From: Glandiceps talaboti
Lineage: Eukaryota; Hemichordata; Enteropneusta; Spengelidae
NCBI RefSeq assembly: GCF_964340395.1
Contig: NC_135568.1
Coordinates: 13,695,776 to 13,759,775 of the forward strand
Direction: 5' to 3'
DNA length: 64,000 bases
In this document: piece after piece, positions 23,428 through 35,871 of the stretch
How the letters are laid out: every line of letters begins with the position of its first letter
Numbering within the stretch: the stretch's first letter is position 1
Notes under the pieces: generated by a model
What the model was told of the DNA's origin: nothing
Seen by the model: only the letters and a program-made list of their open reading frames with translations
Databases searched by the model: none
Program-made: the position numbers and the translations under genes

Positions 23428-23623
23428 TGTATGTATGTATGTATGTATGTATGTATATGTATGTATGTATGTATGTATGTATGCATGCATGTATGTATGT
23501 ATGTATGTATGTATGTATGTATGTGTATGTATGTATGTATGTATGTATGTATGTATGTATGTATGTATGTGTATGTATGTATGTATGTATGTATGTATGC
23601 ATGCATGCATGTATGTATGTATG

Positions 23624-23655
<32 letters not shown>

Positions 23656-23677
23656 TGTATGTATGTATGTATGTATG

Positions 23678-23709
<32 letters not shown>

Positions 23710-23731
23710 TGTATGTATGTATGTATGTATG

Positions 23732-23763
<32 letters not shown>

Positions 23764-23781
23764 TGTATGTATGTATGTATG

Positions 23782-23813
<32 letters not shown>

Positions 23814-23851
23814 TGTATGTATGTATGTATGTATGTATGTATGTATGTATG

Positions 23852-23883
<32 letters not shown>

Positions 23884-23961
23884 TGTATGTATGTATGTAT
23901 GTATGTATGTATGTGTGTGTATGTATGTATGTATGTATGTATGTATGTGTGTGTATGTATG

Positions 23962-23993
<32 letters not shown>

Positions 23994-23999
23994 TGTATG

Positions 24000-24031
<32 letters not shown>

Positions 24032-24053
24032 TGTATGTATGTATGTATGTATG

Positions 24054-24085
<32 letters not shown>

Positions 24086-24095
24086 TGTATGTATG

Positions 24096-24127
<32 letters not shown>

Positions 24128-24161
24128 TGTATGTATGTATGTATGTATGTATGTATGTATG

Positions 24162-24193
<32 letters not shown>

Positions 24194-24206
24194 TGTATGT
24201 ATGTAT
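22672..24206. repeat. 1.5-kb (TATG)n array
   Basis: About 380 tetranucleotide units with scattered variants: TATATG, GTGTG and GCATGCATGC. All six frames stay open across it, giving false 520-570-codon open frames on both strands. Variant landmarks recur about 860-906 bp apart, indicating internal duplication. It starts 65 bp downstream of the PIDD1-like stop codon and so may lie within its 3' UTR. Confidence 0.97.
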
Positions 24207-24523
24207 GACAATGATATCTATTGTACGGAGTAACATGGCCACTGACAAGATCTGACAATATTTTCATAAACTCTGTATATATTTGACAGAAATCATAATA
24301 TAAACGTTTTGAAACCCATCTTTGTTAGGAAAATACTCTTAGCAATGAAGGAGTTGCCACCACGTAATTTTATTACACATGACATGTTATGGGTCAGCTC
24401 TCCGTGCAGTCTCAGACTCTGCTGGGGGGTTGGGGGGGGGTTATGCCCTCAACGGCAAGAGGCTGGGTAACCGAGACTAATGAGAACTATATACACTATT
24501 AAATCTATGTCTAGTATTGTCAA

Positions 24524-24932
24524 GGGTACAAATGAGAGTGGTGCTGAGAATCTGATAGAGTGTGTGATGCTTGGCTTTCTTTCTATCGAACTGAACTCGT
24601 GATAGTTGAGATTTTTCTGCGTGGTGCAGAGAAAGTTCATAGGCCCTATTGAGACTTTTATGATGCAATTTGGGAACAATTCAAGATGGCGGCTCACCTG
24701 GACAGAAGCACACGTGAGAAGTTATTTGACTGATTGTAAACATATATCTGCGATTTGAGGAAAATCATGTAGCCTAAAGTAGCTATAATGCATCGAAAAA
24801 GTCTCGACAGGGCCTAGCACCCTTCTCTGTGTCACGCATAAAATCTTAACTATCGTCATTTCATTGTTCACGGAAAGAAAGCCGATCACCCTCTACCAGT
24901 TTCTCAGCGCCACTCTCATTAGTACCCCTGAT
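24524..24932. mobile_element. Possible foldback element with ~57-bp inverted arms
   Basis: The left arm near 24524-24582 (GGGTACAAATGAGAGTGGTG, CTGAGAATCTGATAGAGTGT, GGCTTTC) is the imperfect reverse complement of the right arm near 24876-24932 (GAAAGCC...CTCAGCGCCACTCTCATTAG...TACCCCTGAT). There is no open frame between them. I see no clear target-site duplication. Confidence 0.5.
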
Positions 24933-25560
24933 TGCTTTAGTGTTAATTTACTAATTTTTTTGTCATAACATAGTGATTTATCTACGTGGAAGAATACGAA
25001 TCTCACGACGGTTAGACTTACATGTATCTACTTGTGTGTTATTCTGTATCTGAAAGACATCTCGTTAGATTCATGAAATCAGAAAAAATGTCAATGTAAT
25101 TATTGCAGATAGGAAATCTAGAAAGGTGGACAGTTGACCATAAAGGTCTTATCTCCTCAATCCATGAATCATGAAGGTTTGTGTCATTATCGCCTTTTTA
25201 AAATCTTACAGTCCTTTAAGCCGTATCTTGAATAAACCTTCAAGTAAATAATTATGCTTATTTCCGGAAATGTATCATTAAAATCTGCTTAGTTTTACTG
25301 ATGTACCAACGGACATGTTGATTCGACTACATTGAGAACTGTTAACATAATGTATTCAGATTTTATAACAGTTATGTATGTATACGTATATTTAATCGAA
25401 TTAATGTGCATAGATATATAATAAAGTTGTTTACTAATACCATGATTTGTTGTGACAGCATGTTAGTCGTCTCGTTTATAAAGCACTCAACAATTTGAGA
25501 GTTCAATAAATTTCAGACATGTTTACTAGAATCGATAATGTATCATCCCACGATACCAGG

Positions 25561-25561
<1 letters not shown>

Positions 25562-25594
<33 letters not shown>

Positions 25595-25684
25595 TGTATG
25601 TATGTATGTATGTATGTATGTATGTATGTATGTATGTATGTATGTATGTATGTATGTATGTATGTATGTATGTATGTATGTATG

Positions 25685-25725
<41 letters not shown>

Positions 25726-25760
25726 CTGTCGGTGTATATATATATATGTGTGTGTCTGTG
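25562..25760. repeat. (TATG)n(TG)n(TA)n microsatellite
   Basis: A long TATG run is followed by TG and a short TA run. Open frames here are artefacts. Confidence 0.95.
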
Positions 25761-26455
25761 TGTATGTGTCTGTGAGTGTGTGCATGACAAAAGTTACTAT
25801 ATTTAAAAGGCTTAATGAGCTGGAAAACCCTTTGTTTCCACGTGTTGTCACGAGCTATATGCCATCAATCCCATTCACTATACGATCTGACATATTTGGA
25901 TTAATCGTCGTGCATCAAATGCTAAGTACAGGACTCGCGGTTATTAATCAGTAAACGTTTGCATGTCATAGTGCTGATTAACAGCGCGTGGGCGTTGTCA
26001 TAAACTCGTCTTTCTTAAGAGATGAGTTGATGTGTTCATTTGCCAACTAGCAATCAATTCGAACTATGACTTCATTACTTGACTTCTAACAAATCACAAT
26101 GACTTCACTTTTTAAATTTAGAAAAAAGTCGTGATTCTTTACCCAGATGTATGAATTCATCACATAAGACCGAACTGGAACTGCAAGTCGGCTGGCGAAA
26201 CTCTGAGGACATCACCAGTAATAGTTCTTTTCTCCCATGCCACACATTCTCGAATGATAGAACATATTTTTTCTCTGACGCAAGTTCAATAACAATGCTG
26301 TTTCAATTTCTGTTCAAAACTATTCCCGCGCCATTGTTTTTACAGTAACTTTAGAACTAATGATTTATACTAAGAAATCTTATTGAGATTTCAATTGGCA
26401 GCAAGACCATTAATGAATGATACTTTCGTCAATTGCTAGTTTGATTTCTATATCT

Positions 26456-26482
26456 CCTGTAAGGGGAGGTTATGTTATACTC

Positions 26483-26534
<52 letters not shown>

Positions 26535-26555
26535 CTGACTGACTGCCTGTCTGTA

Positions 26556-26586
<31 letters not shown>

Positions 26587-26900
26587 GTCATCTGTGGACA
26601 CGATATCTTAAACTACTGCATTGATTCTAATGAAACCTATTATACATCTTCCATTATGGTAATAAAAAGAACTGATTATACTTTGGTAAACATCTAATGA
26701 GCATTAAGTAGTCATTTGCATATATGTAGTTAACGATTTTTAGTGATTAGGTTGTGTCTTTGCAATGCATATTTCAAATTCAATATAATTTGGTACATAC
26801 TTTAGCCATGAGAAAAGTTTGTTGAATTAGGTGAAAGATTTAATGAATATGTTGAGTGGTACGAACATCATGTATAACAGCTATAGTTTAGAAGTTTGCA
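26456..26900. repeat. Dispersed repeat with internal (GT)n(CTGT)n, copy 1
   Basis: The order is GGTTATGTTATAC, (GT)n, (CTGT)n, GGACACGATATCTTAAA, GATTCTAATGAAACCT, then ...TTTGGTACATAC. The same order is seen at 45673-45960, and the beginning of it at 46669-46750. Class not recognised; it is a family that carries its own microsatellite. Confidence 0.6.
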
Positions 26901-27799
26901 TTGCATTCCAATACTATACGTGCAGGCCCCAAAATCTACTGTTTTGCCTTTATAATATTACTTGACACATTGAATCTGGGTATGTTTCAAATTGAGGTCA
27001 CCATAAATTATAAATACTAATGCGGTTCGATTACACACTTACTATCACCATGAAAAAAAACCCACTGAAGGTTGACTTAATAGATTTCGTATAATGCACA
27101 AAATATTAATAAATGATGAAGTAATAATAAGAAAAGATATTTGTTGTTTCGACTAGTCAAAAATTAATATATGCCAATAAAGATCACTCAGTGATGATCA
27201 ATGTTGTCGTCTCGATAATTGCTGCTTATATGTGGCATGCAAACAACCTTGTAGTATTCGACGTATTCACTGAGGAAACCAGAAAGGTCACAATGGCTTC
27301 TAGTCATCAACATTCTTCTTTTTAAAACTTCATGTTCGTGTCAGAGATCAATTTGACAGTTTAAGTTGTGAAAATTATAAAATATATTTTCTGTCATCTT
27401 TACACATTAATTAGAACACATTGTTATTGTCCTGACATATGATAAATAGCTTTGACGATACTGAATCCCGGTAGTCATAGCAACAATAGACGCGTTAATA
27501 AGTTATATACAGTCCAATATCCGCAAAAGCAAACATTAAATGAAGAATATGTCAATATGAACTTGATTAAGCTCGAAAAAATAGTTTGCTGTTTTCAAAG
27601 GACTATAGTTGTTAAGTATCGTGTTCTCGCTTCGTTGACAGTTTTAGTCGTCAATTGATAGGATATTTTCTGGAGGAAAGTGTGTTAGTAGTATTCCTTA
27701 GGCAAAACACGGTATCATCAGTATGTGTTAGAATGTTATCGTGTCTTCCTTATTATATGTAATTGTGCATATGTGCGTGTCTTTGCATGGTATATCAAT

Positions 27800-27826
27800 G
27801 AATCTGTTTGTTTGTTTGTTTGTCTG

Positions 27827-27858
<32 letters not shown>

Positions 27859-28096
27859 AGAGAGTCATTCAGTCTCTGTCTGTCTGTCTGTCCGTCCGTC
27901 CGTCCGTCTGTCTGTCTGGCTGTGTTTGTGTGTGTATGTATGGATGTATGTATGTATGTATGTATGTATGTATGTATGTATGTATGTATGTATGTATGTT
28001 TGTATGTATGTATGTATGTATGTATGTATGTATGTATGTATGTATGTGTATGTATGTATGTATGTATGTATGTATGTGTGTGTGTGTGTGTATGTA

Positions 28097-28131
<35 letters not shown>

Positions 28132-28228
28132 ATGTATGTATGTATGTATGTATGTATGTATTGTATGTATGTATGTATGTATGTATGTATGTATGTATGT
28201 ATGTATGTATGTCTGTATGTATGTATAC
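27800..28228. repeat. (CTGT)n(TATG)n compound microsatellite
   Basis: TGTT, CTGT, CCGT, TATG and TG blocks follow one another. This gives false open frames on both strands. It ends about 100 bp before the Harbinger-like element. Confidence 0.95.
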
Positions 28229-28330
28229 CGGGGTATGTTCTGTTGGGTTGTATTTTTTGCGTGTGAATATTATGACTTTTCACACGTATAACCGTTTATC
28301 ACGAGCGGTTGTCGTTCCGTTCCAGAACAT

Positions 28331-28350
28331 TAGAGAGATTAAGATGTCTT
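28331..28350. repeat. Harbinger left terminal inverted repeat
   Basis: A 20-bp perfect match to the reverse complement of 34887-34906. It begins TAGAGAGATT. Confidence 0.9.
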
Positions 28351-28404
28351 CACATAGCGAGAACGTTACGCGGAACACCGAACGCGTTACGTTCTCGCTA
28401 CGTG
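28351..28404. promoter_or_regulatory. Subterminal palindrome next to left TIR
   Basis: CAC.TAGCGAGAACGTTACG is followed after a ~10-nt loop by its near-perfect reverse complement ending CGTTCTCGCTA.GTG. Subterminal repeats of this kind are where Harbinger Myb-like and transposase proteins bind; that role here is inferred. Confidence 0.6.
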
Positions 28405-28562
28405 ATGTACAGAAGCGATTAAGATGATAACATAACCTTTGACACGTCGCACAATTGTAAGTTGTAACAATGTATCTTATTGGCCAAGAAGTTTACCATC
28501 GTCCAATCATCGCTAGCTTTACAACATCGTTTTGTTGCGACAATGTTGGTAAACATAAGGAC

Positions 28563-31382
28563 ATGGCGGCAGCGAGGAGAAGGTACGTTAGTTATGAACG
28601 ATACATTTTATTGTATATTTTCACAGCTGTGTTTAATTTTTATCCTTATTAGTCCTATGATATGACTACTATGAGAAAAAGCGGTCTTACCTAAAATGGA
28701 GCAAAAAACATTCATTTTACGCCCCGCGTAAGGTCTATACGATCGGTTCCGTACGCCTAGCGCCTATAAGCGTTGCATGGCAATATCCAGTGACAACTTT
28801 TTAAATCCAAAATTATTTGTTATCTGATTTGTTCTGTATTTTGAAGCGTAATTGACTGTGTATAAGTGATAATTAAATTTGTTCGTGACCATAACCCAGC
28901 ATTCCCACCAGACACAAATTCACAATGCGGAAATCGAATACACCAATGTACATTACTACATATTTGTCAATACTTTCAGGCGAAGACGTCAAGAAATAAC
29001 AGAAGCACTTTTATTAGAGGAGGACCACGATGACATCGAATTTTTTTTAATCAATACATTTTTGGAGAGCAGAAATCTTGTTAATACACCAATCGTACTT
29101 GATCTCTTTTCAAATGATGAGTGTTTTGAATACTTCAGGTAAGTACTCAAGAAGTAGGTGCATTATTTTAGTACCATTTCATCAGTCCAACTTGTCATAT
29201 TAATAGAATATGTGTAGTACAGGTTGTGAAATGAAAAACAAAATTGCGTTGATAGCCTACCGGTGTTGTCCTTTTGATGTTTTTATTCTATTTTTCATTT
29301 TTTGATATGATTTTAATTTTTTTAAAAATGTTTTTGTATACAATGTACAGCTTACACATTCTTTCATTCTGTAAATTACAGATTTGGTAAACATGACTTG
29401 ACCCGGTTACATGATGCACTCTCTCTGCCAGAAAAAATAGTTGGATATAATGGAACTGCAGCAACAAGTATGGAGGCACTACTCATTCTTCTGCGTCGAC
29501 TATCATATCCCAACCGTTGGTGTGATTTAGTTCAATTTTTCCAGAGGGATGAACCAGAACTGAGTATAATTTTCAATACGGAATGTCAGTTTCCTCCTCT
29601 ATTGGCATAAAATGTAATAATGTGTTATTTTATGTAATTCTACATATCAACAGTTTGTGTCAATATTGTGCTAAATCAACAATGGATGTATAATGTTTCT
29701 GCAAGCAGAATGACCTAGAAAAGTCACCTTAGAAACAAACATACTAGTAACCTAAAGGAGGACACTAGAATATCAAAAATATCTCACCCACTACTATCAG
29801 ATATATATTCCTTTTAAAAGCTAATAGCAATCAGTAATTGAACTTTTTTACATTTGTCAGTGTGGTTATACTTATCTCAAATTTGTGTGATTTTTGTGTG
29901 CTCTTTTATGCAGATTGTAGAATATATCCACGGGGAATTTAACCATCTTCTCACATCCTTAAATTTGGCATGGCTTGACCCATTTACATTTGCTGCAGCA
30001 ATCCATAACAAGGGCGCCTCACTGGATAATTGCTGGGGATTCATTGATGGAACAACTAGATCAATTTCAAGACCACGTACTGGCCAAAGGGTTGTATTTT
30101 CTGGCCATAAAAGAACGCACTGCCTTAAATTTCAGGTAAGAGAATACTGGAACAGTGTTTCACAATTCAGGCGGAATAATATTTACACTAAAATTACAGT
30201 CTTTCAACAGAGTTTGAAAGACTTATTCATTCGATGGATTGACGTACGTGTCATGAAGTTATTTTGGGAACATAGAATAAATGTCAATGTTTAAGCTCTT
30301 AATTAATTTTAATTTTGGAGTCTTGTTTAATGTACAGTTTCCTGTCATACTGGACATTGCAAAGAATGTGCAAATATCAAGATTTCAGTTTGTCAACACA
30401 GTTTATACATGTGCATCGAGCATTGTTGTTTGACAATTTAAATTCAGAGGTACTTGTTTGTCAACAACAACAATGCAGATTACAGACATACAAGCTACAC
30501 TGACAATTGAACAATGGACATTGCACAGTGCTCTAGGGACAACAAACTTTAGACATGAAATAGAGAAACACAAAAAAGTTTATCAAACAACACTTCGGCT
30601 GCAAACATTGATATGTATTTTGGTTCTCTAATACAAGTATTTCATCCAGTTTTCATTGTTTAATAAATATTTCTTCAAATGTCTAGCATCACATTCAAGA
30701 AGCTATCTATGTGCCTTTTTATGAGCATCTACCTTCACTCCTCCAACCTAACCCTATTTCAGTATGTTGATCCATCAATGCTCTAAGAAACCATGTCACA
30801 ACCCTTTTCTTTAATGGCCTCAATGTCAAACCACATTAGTCTACAATCTGATAACTTTGATAACTCATCAAAATAGATCAAAGCATTGTCCAACATGGTT
30901 TCTATTTTATTCAATTTCAGTCCCTTCAAGTGCCAAATGGTCTTATAGCCCATATGTTTGGACCAATAGAAGGGAGCCGACATGATGCATATATGTTGGC
31001 GGAAAGCCAGCTACTTCCAATGTTAGAACAAATTCAACATAATGGACGGATGATGTGTGTTTATGGTGACCCTGCTTATCCTCTTCGTCCAGAGTTAATG
31101 GGCCCATTCAAGGGGGCACACTTAACCCTTCAACAGCAGATTTTCAACCGATCCATGTCAGAAGTTCGTGTATGTGTGGAGTGGGGTTTTGGAAAGATTA
31201 TATCGATCTTTGCATTTCTTGATTTTAAGAAAAACCAAAAGCTCTACCTACAACCTGTAGCAATGTATTTTTTGGTGGCAACAATTCTAACAAATTGCCA
31301 TACTTGTCCCTATGGAAGTGAAATTTCAGCCTTTTTTGATCTACAGCCACCAGCACTTGAAACTTACCTTAGAAATGAATAA
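28563..31382 (+). CDS. Harbinger-like DDE transposase (probably defective splice donor)
   Basis: Exons 28563-28582, 28980-29138, 29382-29580, 29914-30135 and 30921-31382 join in matching phases to 353 aa. The N terminus MAAARR continues into a basic and then helical region. Exon 4 has the first catalytic Asp in GFIDGT; exon 5 has SRHDAYM, the second Asp in YGDPAYP, and the Glu in VCVEWGFGKI, giving the DDE triad of IS5/Harbinger nucleases. Its role is cut-and-paste transposition of the surrounding element. The exon 3 border reads ACG|GAATGT where GTATGT would be expected, so the donor dinucleotide is GA. The frame continues correctly only if the junction is still used there; otherwise translation stops at the TAA at about 29608. 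AATAAA overlaps the stop (31378-31383), with another at 31464. Confidence 0.8.
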
Positions 31383-32387
31383 ACATTGTTGGCTGTTATT
31401 GATGTATTAGTTGTAGTACCAACAGACTTATCAAATGTTATTATGCATATTACTGTTATTCTGAATAAACATGATTGCTACTGATATTATTGTCTGAAAT
31501 TGTATATTTTTGTTACATAAACAAAACAAAGTAAAAACAAAGATATCATTTATTTATTGAACACTGATTTATTTTGCCACAGTTGCCGGTAAAATGTGGA
31601 ACAGAATTCATGGAAAGTAATAACTTAAGCAGGGAAAACTACAGGCCACAGCAAGCAAGATCTAGATATGAACATTTTCCTGTGATATTGGATGTATAGT
31701 TTCTGATTCTCCGATCCTCTCATCCCCAAGCATGCACCACTGATGGCATATTCCATTCTAGGCCTAGTCTAACAACATACCAATAAACTTACGTGTTTGT
31801 GTGTGTGTGTGTGTTTTCTTTTTTTAAAGGATTGTCAATTCTTTTCCTTTCTTCCTTAATTAATCAATATATAAAACTCTCTATTCTTAATTTTCTTACC
31901 TGACTCTGTTTCTACCACTAGCCATATCTATCACAAAAAAAACCTGTAAATTGGTGACAGCTTATTTATATCATGTTTATATAATAGTAGTTTATCTACA
32001 GTCAGATTTTAATGAGTCAACAACAGATGGTCAGCTGATTAGTAATTTAAATACCAGCGGACCAAGTGTTATTGACAATATAAACAGGAACAGGGACATG
32101 TAAGAAAAAAAAAGTTTGTGAGTATGTTGTTGGACCAGGCCCATGACCGAATATACCATTAGTGGGAGTGGGGTGGGGGAAAGGGGATTGGAGAATCAGA
32201 AAAAGTACATTCAGATGACATACAGGATATTGCACATATCTAGATCATACTCACTGTGCCCTGTGGGAAAACTGTTAAGAACACTTTTTTAAAGTTATGA
32301 AATAGACGAGAACTTTCATTTTGTTTACATTTGTAACAATGTGAAATAAATAAATATATATATACAATGTTAAAATGTAATTTAAAT

Positions 32388-34218
<1,831 letters not shown>

Positions 34219-34886
34219 TGCTTGCTCTCAGTATCTACAATTACATCAATAGTAAAAGAACATAGTTGAAATGTATTTATGAATCCAGTCATCACAGCTG
34301 GCTACAAAAACATAATTACACAGCACCAAGCCACCGTGAAGCAGTAGTGTTTACAAGCCTTAACAATTACGCCTTTCTCGGTTCATACGATGCTATATGT
34401 GTCCCCAGCCTCTGTGTTTGTCTCCAAAACAAGAAATTTATATGAGGCAGTAATGTATATGAAATAATTGTAACCCGCTGGTCGTGCGATGACTTTTGTT
34501 TGGTGGCCGTTGTTACTGTTACTTCCGTATTCGGCAAGCAAACTGGATCAACAACAACAACAACAACAACAACAACAGTGGCCACATAGTGACAGTCCAA
34601 CGCCAGTTATGACTTTTTGTCTCTTTTTTATATAAAATGTTGCAACATCAGTAATCTATGAATATAGTAACTCGTAAAGTGATAAGTATATTTTGAAAAA
34701 CAATGATTCACATTGAATTTTCTGTTCAAATAAAAGCATGAAATGCTCTCGGAATTGATATACGAGAAACTTACCTGTTTCACGTAAAAATACAACTGGC
34801 AGACGACAAGCAAACGTGTGACGTAATCAAATTACGAGAAGGGCGCGCAGGGAGTGATGACGTATCCGTTCACGTTCCGTTCACGT

Positions 34887-34906
34887 AAGACATCTTAATC
34901 TCTCTA
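34887..34906. repeat. Harbinger right terminal inverted repeat
   Basis: This is the reverse complement of 28331-28350. Just inside it, CGTTCACG occurs twice (about 34868-34886), a likely subterminal binding motif. Confidence 0.9.
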
Positions 34907-35031
34907 TTCAGATATATTCAGATGTTTACCCAATATGTCTTGCCTGATAATACCTTGAGAAAGAATTTTATTCAAAACGTCAGATTTTACATCTATTTAT
35001 TCGGACTGTCTCACAATCTCCTTATGCATTT

Positions 35032-35153
35032 CTATGTATGTATGTATGTATGTATGTATGTATGTATGTATGTATGTATGTATGTATGTATGTATGTATG
35101 TATGTATGTGTGTGTGTGTGTATGTCTGTCTGCCTGCCTGCCTGTCTGTCTGC

Positions 35154-35184
<31 letters not shown>

Positions 35185-35240
35185 CCTGCCTGCCTGCCTG
35201 TCCGTCCGTCCGCCTGTCTGTCTCTCTGTGTGTATGTCTG
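35032..35240. repeat. (TATG)n(CTGT/CTGC)n compound microsatellite
   Basis: TATG repeats are followed by TG and then CTGT/CTGC/CCGT tetranucleotides. The open frames are artefacts. Confidence 0.95.
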
Positions 35241-35798
35241 TCTGTTTTTTTATGTCAGTCTGTCTTCATGTCTATCTCATCACCTGTCTCCCCGTTTGTC
35301 TGCCATGTATTATTCATAGTGCCAATCTACATCATTTTCGCATCAGCGTTTTCAAGAATAATAAAATGAACTTATTGATCTAAGCGCCTCTTTTCACCAA
35401 TGGCATGACTAATTAGTTTGCCCCTTCTCTTCTTATACCAATCCCTTGACACTGCATCGCAACTGCTTTGTATTGAATTGTATTGCGATATGTACACTTA
35501 ATCTACTAAGCGCTTTTAAACAAGACCAACGCACTTTGCTCAAATGAGTATTGCATTCAGCAAAGAACGCACTAGTGTAAGAAACCACCTGCAACTATTC
35601 GCAGTGTCATTAGAAAGTACGGACCCCTGTGTTTAACATCCCATATAAGATTATTCGTATTATACTGTTACTCGATCGTTCACACAAGTTCTATGTAGGC
35701 GAGCGAGAAGACAAGGGCACAGTGCGTGTGCATATAGTAATTTCCTCGAATTTCAAAGTCATCTTTATTAAGTATTCACCAATAGTCTTGATGAGAAA

Positions 35799-35871
35799 AT
35801 GGGACTCGCTGCTGTTTGGCTAATCTTAATTTTGGATTTAATTGGATCATCCACATCCGAAGTGAAAATCG
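35799..35871 (+). CDS. Adhesion GPCR exon 1: signal peptide
   Basis: ATG at 35799 opens MGLAAVWLILILDLIGSSTS, a short n-region, a strongly hydrophobic core and a small-residue cleavage region. It is followed by a consensus donor G|GTAAGT in phase 1, which fits the phase-1 acceptor of the lectin exon 7.7 kb downstream. The link is inferred from phase and position. An overlapping ATG at 35791 gives a dead frame. Confidence 0.75.

Larger units (their letters stand above)
24207..28330. other. Intergenic, repeats only
   Basis: No protein-coding exon seen. It contains an inverted-repeat pair at 24524-24932, a G tract near 24425-24440, simple repeats at 25562-25760, a dispersed repeat at 26456-26900 and a compound microsatellite at 27800-28228. 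Confidence 0.5.
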
